Assembly: GCF_027244095.1 (NCBI RefSeq)
Contig: NC_069661.1
Coordinates: 188,188,501-188,252,500, forward strand
Direction: 5' to 3'
DNA from: Hemicordylus capensis
Taxonomy: Eukaryota > Chordata > Lepidosauria > Squamata > Cordylidae
Length of the DNA stretch: 64,000 nucleotides
The notes under the pieces were generated by a model. The model was given only the letters and a program-made list of their open reading frames with translations, had not been told where the DNA came from and did no database searches. Below are positions 44,655-56,100 of the stretch, piece after piece. The position numbers and the translations under genes were made by a program. The first letter of the stretch is position 1. The number at the start of each line of letters is the position of its first letter.

Positions 44655-44885
44655 TTTTAGATGCCAGGTACCTTTTTGTTCAACCAGGCCTTTTAAATCT
44701 GGGTTTTCAAATTAAATAATTTTTAAATGAGTTTTTAAGCTGCTTTGTATGGTATTTTGTATTTTCTTTTTACCTTTTTTTGTCTGTTATGATTTAATGT
44801 GTTATGTGTTTTATTGTATGTTTTAATCCTCTGTTGTGAACCACGCAGAGAACAATTTGTTATGCAGCGGCTAACAAATAAAGAT
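44655..44885 (+). mobile_element. L2-type LINE 3' end, worn
   Basis: 'gtttaatgtgttatgtg', 'tattgtatgttttaatcctc' and 'gttgtgaaccacgcagagaa' followed by 'ggctaacaaataaa' form the L2 3'UTR and terminal hairpin, compare 62640-62811. Coding sequence is reduced to a trace near 44665. Confidence 0.65.
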
Positions 44886-45164
44886 GATGGTGATGATTTA
44901 TTTATTAATTTCCATGGAACTTAGTCATGGATACTATCGCTTAGTCTGGATACTATCCGATGTGTATAACAAGCATTTTTTAAAAAAAGCTTGTATTTCT
45001 AATACCATTTATGGCATTACATCAAAAATCTCTGTATCCTTCTACTGGGTACTAGGCAATATTCAACCATATCTCTATTGAGGTAACATATCTGCAGTAA
45101 AACACTAGATTGACACCCTGCTTGTCCTGTTGACATTAGTACTCTTATTTCCTCAGTTAAAGAA

Positions 45165-45240
45165 CATTTAATGTTCTTAAATTCATGTGTCACAGGTATT
45201 CAAATACATGCAACACATGAATTTATAAGAACATTTTTAA
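45165..45240. repeat. Short palindrome
   Basis: 'aatgttcttaaattcatgtg' and 'cacatgaatttataagaaca' are inverted copies about 25 bases apart. Probably a short MITE or MITE remnant, family not recognised. A (CA)n tract of about 22 bases lies close by at 45309-45330. Confidence 0.7.
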
Positions 45241-45956
45241 TGCGTGCATGTATTTTCATGGGGAAATAGCACATTTTGTTATAGTGGCTACTTTATAGAG
45301 GAACATCACAAACACACACACACACACACAAGCTTATTTATATGACACAGAAACATTACTGAAGTAATCCACACGGCATCAAACACAGAAACATTGCTTT
45401 CATTGGAGGTCTAATTCTCAGTTGCAGGATGTGCTGATGTTAATGTTCATACATTTCTCATGATTACTTAAGTTTGTGCAGGATAGCACAACAGCCAGAT
45501 GTATCCACTATACAACACTGGTAGACCACAGGGATTCTGGTGGGGAAGTGAAGGGAATATATGCCACAACTTTGAAGTCAGAATTCACATAAGCAATGTG
45601 ATGGCAAGTAAGTTTTCTTTGCTGGTTGTAGCCAATAACAGAATGAACACTGATCCTGTTAACCAGAAACCTAAAAACTTGTCCTTTGTGTTGTGTTTGC
45701 ATAGAATATTGTGAATTAGTGGCATAGTCTTCTCAAGCTATCAGGATAATGTGTGCAGAATAGCCTGCTTTGGGCATGATGCATCTTCTGAAAAATTTCC
45801 ATATATGTAATAAACTACTTCTTGAAACTCCAAAATATCAGTTGTTGCTGATATATCTTCCCAAGATCAACAAAGCATCAAAGAACAAGTGTTCTGAAAG
45901 CAAAGGTTCTTTCATAACAAATACCATTCCCTTGTGTTTCCCATAGAGACACCTAA

Positions 45957-46201
45957 TTGCGCAGCAGGGAAGTAACTTGCCTAGGGAGCAAGAGCTTGCT
46001 GGTTCGAATCCCCTCTGATATGTTTCCCAGACTATGGGAAATAGCTATATAGGGCAGCAACGATATAGGAAGATGCTGAAAGGCATCATCTCATACTGAA
46101 GGGAGATGGCAATGGTAAACCTCTCCTGTATTCTACCAAAGAAAACCACATGGCTCTGTGGTTGCCAGGAGTCCACACCGATTCAACGGCATAACTTTAC
46201 T
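45957..46201 (+). mobile_element. Sauria-type SINE, near full length
   Basis: tRNA-like head with box B 'ggttcgaatcc' at 46001. Body 'tgtttcccagactatgggaa', 'gcaacgatataggaagatgc', 'tgaaaggcatcatctcatac', 'ggcaatggtaaacctctcct'. The 3' end 'ggttgccaggagtccacacc' and 'gattcaacggcataacttta' resembles the BovB end at 7500-7535, fitting known BovB mobilisation of Sauria SINEs. A head start near 45957 is assumed from the homologous copies. Confidence 0.93.
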
Positions 46202-48036
46202 TATTTTCCCCATGGAAGGCTTTTGTTAAATGGCATTTGAACTGTAACATCCAGTAAGAGAGCTGCATATTGTTTGGCAATTAGAAATAGAAGTAGAACT
46301 TGTAATCTATGTTCCCTCTAAGGTGGGTGTCCACGTACAAAAATCCTGCCGCCGCCCCCCGCTTAGTAGATCCTAGCAGCTCCGTATTCTCGCTCTGATG
46401 GCTGCTTAAAGTGCCCGCTGCTATGTTAGCTGTAGCTGCGGCCAGAGCCTAAAGTGCTGGTGCCATCTAGATGGTGCCCTTGAAGCTAGGCCAGGGCTGT
46501 CAAAGTCCTGGATCTAGCCTATGTAGCCCAACTATCCGCCGGCTCCCAAGCTCTGAGCCGTTTCTGTCACTGCTACCGAGGCCAAGTGGCTATTGCTGCT
46601 GGGAAGTGGCACAGCTGAGAAGTGCTGCTTGCAGCAAGAAGCTGCCATGGGCCGGAAGCTGCAGCTGCAGTGGAACTGGCGGTGGACTGATTAGGGCAGT
46701 AAGGGCAGCATCCCATTGCTACTACTGGCCAAGAAGTGCTGCCCTCTGCAAGAATCTGGCGCTGGCCAAACGCCACAACAGCAGAAGAGTGGCAAGGGCA
46801 GCATCCATCTTGGTAAGAAGCCGAGAAGCATCCAAGAAGCTGGGAAGTGCAGTGGAGTTGGCAAGGGAGAGAAAGGGGATGAAGCAGGAGCTGGGTAGTA
46901 AGAAGTAAGGCTGCAGCTTACTTATGGTGGGGCTGCTGTGTATAAAGGGATCTTTGTTCTCCCCACCCCCCATCACTGACATGCCCCTCCATTCACTCAC
47001 CTACACCCAACCCTCCACTCACTCACCCACCCCCTCCTCCTTCACTCACCCCCTCACCCAGCTGCTAGGCTATCAGGCATGTAGTAGGAGCAGAACCACT
47101 GATGACACAGGAGATAGTTGGAGTTCTAGGAGCCCTGGACTCAATTTTTCCCCTAGCATCTTAAATACATTTTCTTAAAGATATTTAGATACATCTTGAT
47201 TAGGACTGAGTGCCAATATGATTTTTGCAAAAAAAGCAAAACCAAAAAAATTCATGTTGAAGATCATCTAATACCTTTCAGCAATGTTTCACTGGTTGCT
47301 TTGGAAAGGGAATCCAGTGCTTCGCTCCTTCAGGAAGAATGGTCCTAACTAGACATTTTTCCCCTCAGTGATATCAGCACACACCAATTTGTTTACTTTT
47401 GGCTCTGACTCTTTCCAAGTTTTGTATTTTTAACATCTTGTTTTAGATGTTGACTTCTCAAAAGTGGTGGAATTGTTTCTATTTTGTATTAAAATTAAGT
47501 GCTTCAATGTTGGATTTTATTCCATTGAAATACTATCTCATTACATTCCTCTAACTGATCTGTGTATTCAATCAAATATCCTACTGGGATTTCAATTACA
47601 CATGAATGTAGTACATTTGTTTACTAGGCTGCCTAGTGTGTCAAGGTTATGTTGACACTCTACCATTATACATGCAATAATAATACAAAAAGAAAAATAT
47701 ATAATGTTGACTAAAATCATTACATTCCTATAGATTAAAGTTTGAACAGCATCCTTCAATTCAGATGTAGTTCTGTGAAGTATCTGTTTAGATTTAAACA
47801 ATGTCATTTTTACACTATACCGCAAATGTATGACTGGGAGGCTATTTTAAGATATATTTATTAAGGAAATTGGTACAGTAAGACAAGACATTGCAGCCCA
47901 CATATACTTCCTTGGCTTTTCATTTTATGATGTCTGAACTAATTGCTGAATGTACATTTCTGATTTTTATAGGGGTTTATTAGAGGCACATTTATATTGA
48001 GACAAATTGACCAAGTGTGTCTGTGTGTTGTATCTA
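46202..48036. other. No gene recognised; GC-richer patch 46310-47060
   Basis: 46310-47060 is GC-rich, with a left edge ('gttccctctaaggtgggtgt') reminiscent of the CAGTGTTCCCTCTAA hAT family, but no right end was found. The 145-residue frame at 46471-46908 is low-complexity and lacks any recognisable domain. 47060-48036 is plain AT-rich DNA. Confidence 0.35.
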
Positions 48037-48038
48037 TA

Positions 48039-48493
48039 CAGGAGAACCTCAATATTTGCTGGGGTTCTATTCTCCACTACTACCACGGAAATTGAAACCA
48101 TGAATACTGGATTATTGGGGCAATGGAAATCCAGGGGTCAGGTTCGAAGAGATCGGGAAAAGGGTAAAATGGCCCTAAAAATGGTGAACACAGGGAAGTG
48201 TCCTAGCATGCTCCACAGGTCCCTTAGCAGTTCTGCAGTGCCTCTCAAGAGTTGGGCCAAAAATCATGGGTTTTGTGCCTTTTGGGGTGTGGGGGAGTGA
48301 GCCATAAAATGGCTCCTGATCTGAACCCAATCTCAAAATGGCAGCCGGAAATGACCTTCGTGGCATGAACGGCCACCCCCAACTATGGATACATGAATTT
48401 AGCCCTTTTGCCGGACTTTTACCACATTTATCATAATTGGGTGTCCATTACTCGACTTTGGATGCAGGATCCACAAATATTGAGGTTCTTCTG
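48039..48493. mobile_element. Tigger/pogo-like non-autonomous element (Tc1/mariner superfamily)
   Basis: 455 bp, left end CAGGAGAACCTCAATATTTG, right end CAAATATTGAGGTTCTTCTG as inverted repeats of about 22 bases. This resembles the CAG...CCTCGxTAT ends of Tigger elements. A TA lies directly left and TT directly right, so the expected TA duplication is only half kept. The interior is non-coding. Confidence 0.8.
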
Positions 48494-49176
48494 TTGTGGC
48501 ACATAATAATGCATGTGTGTGCACACTGTCTTGATTACCTAATCATTAGCTGCTTCATGGATTGATTCTACTAAAAATGCTATATGAGATTTAGGAGACA
48601 TCCCTATTATGCAATAAGAGCAGTGGGTAGCATCGAGACCTTTAGTAGAGTGGTGCTCTGTCGGTGGTCATATAAGGAGCTTCCACCAACTGAGCACTGC
48701 TCCACTAAAAGTCCCCTGTGTTATAAAACACATCGCTGAAAGATGGGAGTCGCATTTACTAGTGGTGTATGAGGAGTGTGCGAACTGGTTTGACTGGTCC
48801 GGGTTCAAACAGAACTAGTCTGAACCAGCTTACACTCTTGCTGGTGAGTTTTTTTAATTAAGACTGAACAGGAGGAAATCATTAGTTATTATACTGCTTG
48901 GTTCCACAATAATGGGAACTTCTCTGTGTAGATTTGGGTAGTGCATTACATCATTGACCTTGGCTAAAAGTCCTCAGGATTTCCTGAAGTTTGTATTTAA
49001 AAGAACAAGATCAAATTTTAATTTTTGGACCCTGAGAGGGCTAAAACTGCCAGTCTTTGCCTAATCTAGGGCCGGGGAGGGTGGGGGGGGACACCAACTA
49101 GCAGGGGTCCATAACACTCAGAAATAATTAGTGGAAGCATCATGAAGAGTAGATGATACAAGATGTCTATAAGATG
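48494..49176. other. No gene recognised
   Basis: Near 48779-48835, 'gtgtgcgaactgg' with 'gactggtccgggttc' resembles a short derivative of the foldback hAT family (compare 22731). The rest is plain, with another decayed L2/CR1-like phrase near 48900. Confidence 0.3.
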
Positions 49177-50070
49177 CATATTTATCCGTCAGTCTTTATT
49201 ACAGTCTTTGACCAATATCAAAGCATCTAAAACAAATGTAAAATTTAACATAGCCATATTGATAACGTATCTGTACACTGGATCTAACCGTGCGCAAGCA
49301 GAGCGTGTCAAACATGTACTGCAGAACAGAATTTCGCAACTGTGTGTGTGACAGACAGATTCACATCTGTTAACAAGTATTTGACATAGAATTCATCCCA
49401 TTGTCCTGGCACATTGTGTAAAACAGGCTTAATTAACCTTCGCCTAAGACCTACATAAAAGACACATTGCAGAAGCACATGTGCAATTGACTCAATCTCC
49501 TCAGAGTTACAGGGGCAATATCTCTGCTCAACTAGAATTCTCCTATATCTGCCAGCCAGTAGTTCTGAGGGGAGGGCATTCATACGGGCCCTCGAGAAGG
49601 CCCATCTATGTTTAGGGAAGGTGAGGAGCTATAGACAATCTGCTGGGCAAGTTCAGTGAGCAGGTGGAATGACCTAGATGTCTTTGACAGGTCATTCTGA
49701 AACTCAGTATTGCAGATCCTTCTTTTAATAAGTTCTTTGGTCCAGACCAATCCCACAGAGAGGACTGCCTCAGGCAAAAGACCATAGGTACAGTTTCCTA
49801 ACACAGTTCTCCCACCAATGCGAGCAGTGCCTATCCAATACTAACAAGGGAAGGAGACCAGAGGGCATTAAGTTGATTCTTGCCCAGTTTATTAGTATTG
49901 GATACCAAGTTCTGGCCTCTATCGAGATAATTACCCACTTCCAGTCTCAGAGTGGTATTAGAAATACCACTCTGGTTAGAAATACATTTGGTATGGTTAG
50001 AAATACATTTGGGGGTCAGAAATAATGTTCTTAAGAACCTGACTTGTACCCATTCCAGGAGGGTCATATA
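49177..50070 (-). mobile_element. Vingi-like LINE 3' fragment
   Basis: Minus-strand 3' end of an APE-type LINE. Reading leftward: 'LLEWVQVRFLRTLFLTPKCI' (frame opening near 50067), then 'KRRICNTEFQNDLSKTSRSF', then 'MNALPSELLAGRYRRILVEQ' and the Cys/His motif 'RYCPCNSEEIESIAHVLLQC' (frame opening at 49583). Its 3'UTR ends in 'aataaagactgac' at 49177. At least two frame changes. The closest relative in this window is the LINE at 56100. The Vingi label is from the C-terminal CPC...H...C block and could instead be a neighbouring I/jockey-group clade. Confidence 0.78.
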
Positions 50071-51281
50071 TTTTTATGAATGTTTGTTATCAGTGATGTC
50101 TCATGCAGTTCCTAGATAGACAGGTTTTCATAAAAGTCTTCAAAGCAACTGTACTCTTTCAAAATGTGCTATTAGCATACAATAACTGAGGCATCACTAA
50201 CACAGAGGTCTAGAGTAGCTTGGCTACAACTTGAACTGGAAACAGTGCCTATTCAATTTAGGATTTACATTTGTATGACTAACGTCTTTAAATGTTATAA
50301 GCCTCAGCTATTAAAACAGCTTAATGAATTCCCACCCATGTCAGTTTTGTGTGCTAGGCGGGGGGGGGGGCGCCTTGGATATGCTAGACTTCATAATTTA
50401 TTGAGCAAGTTCAAAAATGTTGCTAACTATCACTAAAAGATGTCCTAAATTTCCACCACTATCTGGTTCATATGAGAGAGCATGCAGCCTCTATGATTCA
50501 AAGGTTTCCTGAAATCATCATCATAATGGATAAATCAGGTGTGTTTTGAAATTATAAAAGAATAAAGTCAAGCTGTTCTTGCTGTTCACCTGTTTTGTGA
50601 TTCCTTCTTGCTTTTCTAGTGCTCTTGGATTAAGACAGCTTAAGCCCTCTTCCCTTGCCCTATCAGGTAACACACCAGGGATGTGCATGGAACCAGTATG
50701 GCCAGCCCAGTTCAGGTTGAGCTGGACTGGACCAAACCAGTTCGGGTCAATGCTTGTAAAGGGAAATCTGCTGAGGATTCCGCTTTACAAGCAAAGGGGG
50801 ATTTCTGAAGATGAAGGGAGAACAGAACTTACTTTCCTGGCAGTGGCAGAACAGCCACCTCTAATCCCCTCTGCCAGCCTCCCCAATAGCAGCCTGGCCA
50901 GTGGCTGCGGCCTGGGACTCTGTGTGGTAACTATAGGCACAGCAGGCCTCGGCGCATGCGTGCCCATTAAAATAGATAGCCTGGTGCTCTTGGGCCCAGA
51001 CTGTGACTGAGGATGGTAAACATGCAAAGACTTTTAACTTCTTCCATATAATGCCATTGTACCATTGGCATATCAGTCTTTGCAGCTTGAGGGTGGTCCT
51101 GGATGGCCAGGTAGTGGTGTTGACAGCTTAGGAATGTCTCTTACCCATATCACCTACATGGGTTACTAATTGTTTCTGTGCTCCTTTCAAGGTATTGTTT
51201 TTGGCCTTTGTCCTAAGACAATTAGGGTTTTAAATAAGAATGTCTCTGCCTTATAAACTTGCCTGAGCAATACAAATGCAC
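50071..51281. other. No gene recognised; solitary foldback end at 50688
   Basis: 'cagggatgtgcatggaacca' at 50686 matches the left end of the TAGGGATGTGC foldback family. A short inner palindrome ('gcttgtaaagggaaatctgc' to 'gctttacaagc', 50753-50792) follows, but no right end was found. The remainder is plain DNA. Confidence 0.4.
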
Positions 51282-51985
51282 TTTTTTTTAATTAGAACTT
51301 TTTATTTAAAGAATAAAAATAAGAAAAAGCATAGTTACACTGTCATCTCGTGAACTTCCAGATTACAGTAATTGTATATAGAGTATTACAAATAGCAACC
51401 CAAAAAAACCCTCTTCTGCCCAATTACCAATGCCATAACAAAGTTAAAACAAAGTAATATAAATCAAACATCATTATTAAGAAAAGCCAAGTCTTGGATG
51501 TAGGTGATGACCTTGTGAAATATTAAAATTTATGAAAGGTTCCCAGGTTAACACAAATAATTCATCTGAATTATGGCACAAATAAGGTGTGACCTTAGCC
51601 ATCGAAGCATATTCCCATAATTTTAGTAGCCATTCATCCAGAATCGGAGTTATCTGTAATCACCAATTGGCAGCATAAAGAATCCTAGCAGCAGTAATCA
51701 TATATAAAGATAACTCTGTATATTTAGATGGTATGCTAGGTTTAGTCACATTTAGCAAAAAGCTCTGGTAAATAAGGGAAATTTATATTTAAGAAGATTT
51801 GCTGCATCTTATAGTGCATTTTCCCCCAGAACGGTTGAGCTTTAATTCAAGTCCACCGCATATGATAAAATGTCCCTGTGTGATGTTTACATTTCCAACA
51901 GTCTCCTGGGTAATTGCTGTCCATCTTGTTGATAGTTACCGGGGTAGTATACCAGCGAAAAAAACATTTCCCCCATCTGGAGATC
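51282..51985 (-). mobile_element. L1 LINE, C-terminal end of ORF2
   Basis: Minus-strand L1 with a T-run (its A tail) at 51282-51289. Reverse translation gives 'LYMITAARILYAANW', 'DEWLLKLWEYASMAKVTPYL' and the Cys-rich 'CWKCKHHTGTFYHM', the same blocks as the L1 at 35222 (for example 'ASTAARIIYAQKWKS'). Several stops, and older than 35222. 5'-truncated next to the DIRS-type fossil. Confidence 0.85.
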
Positions 51986-54900
51986 ATCACTAAGGGATCA
52001 AGCACTGAGCATGCTCAAGACAAGACCGGATATTCCAAAATGTAGATCCTCCCACCGCCTGGTGCCGTCTCCAGTTCCGGTCTTGTCTGCTCAAGGCTTG
52101 GTCGATTAGGAACTCGCTCTACTCTGAATTCTCTCTCCTTTTCCATTTCTCCTTCTGTTTCTGTGTGCAAGGTGGGAAGGAGGCTGCCTTAGTTTTTCTT
52201 TGTTTTGCCTTATCAAACTACCCAAATTCCTTTTTATTTTTCTTCAATTCAGCAGATTGGCTTTTACTTTCGTTTTTGCTATTCTTCCATTGTTTGGTAG
52301 TCCGCTTGTTGTGCAATATGGAGGTAGCGGATGCGGAGGAGCTTCTTCAGGGTTCCTTATCTGAGGGCACCATGGCATCGGAACGGCCAACGGAACCCCC
52401 TCTGCCCGACCCGGGCACCCCCGCTACCTCGGGGACGGCCTTCCCCACTTCGGTGGCGGCCCCGCCCCAGTTGCTTTCCCCACGGAAGCTCGTTAAGAAG
52501 AAGGCGAGCAAAGAAAACAAGGACAACGGCCCCAAACTGAAGAAAGCTAAGAAGCTTTCGGAGTCCATGCGGCCGAGCGAGCGACTGCTCATTCAAGCAG
52601 TCTGTAAACGCTCACGCCGCAACAAGGATCACAAGGGCAGATGGGGCAAAGGTGACACCCTTCACTCTGGTGAATCTATCTCCCCCAGCACCTCTCCCAT
52701 GCTTGCGACAGGCAGCGGTTTGTTCCGCCACTCCCGCTTGCAGCCCCAGCTTCAGCAGCAGTAGCCCGCCTGAGTGAGGAGGACCAGGGGGACGCCGTGC
52801 CGATTCTCTGCCTCCCGATACCAGAGATGGGACCTTCAGGTACTGCCTCAGGGGCCCATGCTTCCCAGCTCCCCTCGGATGTGGCAGGTTGGTTGAAGGC
52901 TTTTTTCCTTTCCGAGTGCCTTCCCCTGATTCTGGGCCAGGCTCCCTTGCCCCAGGGCGGGTTACCTTCAGCACCTGCTGCGCCTGCCCCACCACTATTG
53001 GCTCTGGTAGGTCCAGTTTGCAGGACTCGCGGGCGCCTCTCCTCTTCTTCTCCAGCGTCTAGCCCACACAGGGACGACATTCCCCTGTTTGAACGTGGCC
53101 GTTTTGCCCCTAACCTGCTCAATAGGCGCAAAAGGCGCAGGCACTCTTCCTCCTCCTCTGCTTCTGATTTGGGCCCCTCTCTTCCAAAAACATCCAGGAA
53201 GGATGGGGAAAGACACAAACACACCCCGTGGCTCCCGGACCTCTCCCGGGTCCCAGTGGTGTTCCTTCACACACCCTGGTCCAATCCTCCCCTCCCTTCC
53301 TATCCCCCTGCAACAACCAGACTCTGATCATGACTTTCCTGCTAACCCTGATGGGACCCCAGACAAGGAGGAGGGTGAATTGTTGGAGGAGGAATCCGCC
53401 CCTACCCCCTCTCTCAGCTCACCTTTTTTCATCACAGGACTTCGAGGTTATTCTGTCTAAGGCTAAGCGGGCCATTAAGGATGTCTCCTCTGCTGATGTG
53501 GTTCCACCCTCTGAATTTGACCAGGAGGTATTTCCATCCTCCTCGGGAGCATCTGTTTCTGTTCCCTTTCCTACCCTCTTTAAGCAGGTTATGCTAGCTG
53601 AATGGCAAAACCCTGCTTCCTGCAGGCCCATTGGGACCCTGCCTAAAAAACACTATAATCTGTCTTCAGAAGTTTCAGCACTCCTGGCCACCCCTAAGGT
53701 AGACACCCCCCCCCCCCCGTAGTTCAAATGGTTTCGGGCTCCATTCTGAACATGGAGGGCTAGGAACAACTTAAGTCCACAGAAGACAAAAATGACTCCC
53801 TTTTTAAAAAAAGCCCATGAGGCGGCAGCCACAGTTATCAAGGTGGCTACAGCTAATTCTATTTTTGCCCGGGCCTCTATCCTCTGGACCAAACAGCTGG
53901 CAACTCTGGTTCCACCAGGTAATACTCAGTTGCGTCAGGGCCTCAACAAGTTAGCAAAGGCTTCTGCCTTTATGGCAGATTCTAGCCTTGATTGTGTACA
54001 ACATGCCTCTCGCTCCCTAGCTTCGGGGGTTGCCTTATGCAGGTCCCTTTGGCTCAAAGGGTGGAAGGTGGACTCCAGGTCTAAGATGGCGCTTCAGGCC
54101 TCTCCCTATTTGGGTACTAACCTCTTCAGCCCGCCCCTCAACTCCGTCCTAGTGGACTCCAAAGATTAGAAAAAGATTATGCCTTCCACCAGACGAGATT
54201 TCCGTAGGACCCTGCGCGGCTCTAGTAACTGCCAGAGGACAGGAGGACCAAACTTGTCTCCATCTTATTGCCTCTACTCCAAGCGGAGAGGGTGGATGTG
54301 ATGCTGCTGGCACAATTGTTGGGGATTATGACAGCAGCCATGGAGTGCGTGCCGTGGGCCAGACCCCTCCAATGGCTATTACTTCCTTACCAAGACCACA
54401 TCACCTCGTGTTCTCACATGGCAGTAACTCTGTCGAGCGAGGTCCGTCGTTCCTTTCTCTGGTGGCTCTCTCCCGCCTTGGAGAAGGGCCTATCCTTCAC
54501 GGAACAGAACACTAATCACCACAGATGCCAGCCGCTCGGGTTGGGGGGCAGTATGCTTAGGTCAACCAGCACAGGGCCTATGGACATCGAGGGAAAAGGC
54601 TTGGAGCATCAATCGCCTGGAACTCCGGGCCGCCTGGCTTGCCCTACTGGCCTTCCAGGACACTATACGGAGTTTGCATGTTCTTCTCAGAACTGACAAC
54701 ACCACCACCAAGGCCCACATAAACCGTCAAGGGAGCACTCGGTCCAAGAGGCTGATGCAAGAAGCGAACCTCCTGTTCAAGTGGGCAGAAAGGAACATCT
54801 TCTCTGTCAGGGCGGAACATCTGAGCGGAGTGGACAATACTCAAGTGGACTGGCTGAGCTGGCAATCGGTCAACCCATCCATCTGGAGTCTTCACCCTCT

Positions 54901-56100
54901 GGTATTCCATCAGATCACACAGCGCTTCGGCATTCCTCTGATCGATCTCTTCGCATCTCCCCTCAATGCCCAACTCCCCAATTTCTTCATGAGGTTTCTC
55001 TCCCCGTCTGCTCTAGGCACGGGTGCCCTCACAATTCCCTGGCCAAGGGCTCTCCTTTACGCCTTTCCCCCTACGCTGATACTTGGCCAGGTAGTCAGGA
55101 AAATCCATATGGAACATGCGGAAGTCATTCTGATCGCCCCCCACTGGCCCCAGAGGGCATGGTTTGGGTACCTGGTCAACCTAGCCACGGCACCTCCATG
55201 GTGGTTACCTCTTTGTCAAGATCTCCTGTGCCAGGGACCAATTCATCACCCGGAGCCTAGTTGGCTACAACTCTGTGCGTGGAGGTTGAGTGCAGCAACC
55301 TGAAATCTGAGGGTTACTCCTCACAGGTCCTGAATACCATCTTAGCCTCCCGTCGGCTGTCTACTCAGCACATTTACTAGGCTTCGTGGGCAGCTTTCTC
55401 CAGATGGGCCTGGAGCAGACACCTCAACCCCCTCTCGGCGGGGGTCTCAGAAGTGCTGGACTTCTTGCAAGCTGGCCTGGCGCTCCATCTCAAACCTTCC
55501 ACCTTGCGGAGACAGGTATCCGCTTTGGCATCAGTTTTAAAAATTTCAGACCCCGGCACCCAATCCTTGCACCTGCACATTTCACGTTTTCTCAAAGGAT
55601 CTTCCAACCTGCCTCCCCCCGTTCCCCGTTTCCCATCTTGGAATCTCAATAAGGTGCTGAACGCATTGACTGCTCACCCATTTGAACCTCTGGGGTCCAT
55701 CTCTCTGAAACTTTTGTCCTACAAGACTCTTTTCCTGGTGGCTATAACTTCTGCCCGCAGAGTCTCCGAATTAGGGGCTCTTTCCTTCCAGATGAAGTGA
55801 GGCTGACACTGGATCCTACGTTCCTGCCCAAAGTCAACTCCATCTTTCACCGGGCTCAGGAGATCGTCCTCCCGTCTTTCTGCCCAAACCCTTCCTATCC
55901 AAAGGAGCTGCGTTGGCACAAACTGCATGTTCGGCGTGCCTTACGCTTCTATGTGAGACGGATCAAGGATATCAGGAAGTCGGATGCTCTCTTCGTGTCT
56001 TTCTCAAGGGCATCCTTGTTTGGTACCCTTATTAATAGCACAGTTCTTGGAGAGAGTCTCGTTCACTATTATCTCCTCTTGCATCAACTCGCATCCTGCT
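51986..56100 (+). mobile_element. DIRS-type tyrosine-recombinase retroelement fossil
   Basis: About 4.1 kb. The left end (about 51986-52160) is the non-coding terminal region. A gag-like frame starts near 52321 (Pro/Ser-rich N-terminus, then a basic stretch). A retroviral-type RNase H region around 54600-54900 includes 'LLRTDNTTTKAHINRQGS'. The DIRS-specific stretch follows, and then tyrosine recombinase around 55450-56000 with 'FLVAITSARRVSELGALSF'. The part order is that of DIRS1-group elements. It is broken, with several breaks, and it lacks a recognisable inverted right end before the next LINE begins. Conserved amino acids remain readable over long stretches, so it is moderately rather than extremely old, and clearly better kept than the one at 10290. 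Borders are approximate. Confidence 0.88.

Noticed and set aside
46471-46908. A 145-residue open frame
   Set aside because: Low-complexity, no domain, no splice context, and GC-rich local composition explains its length.
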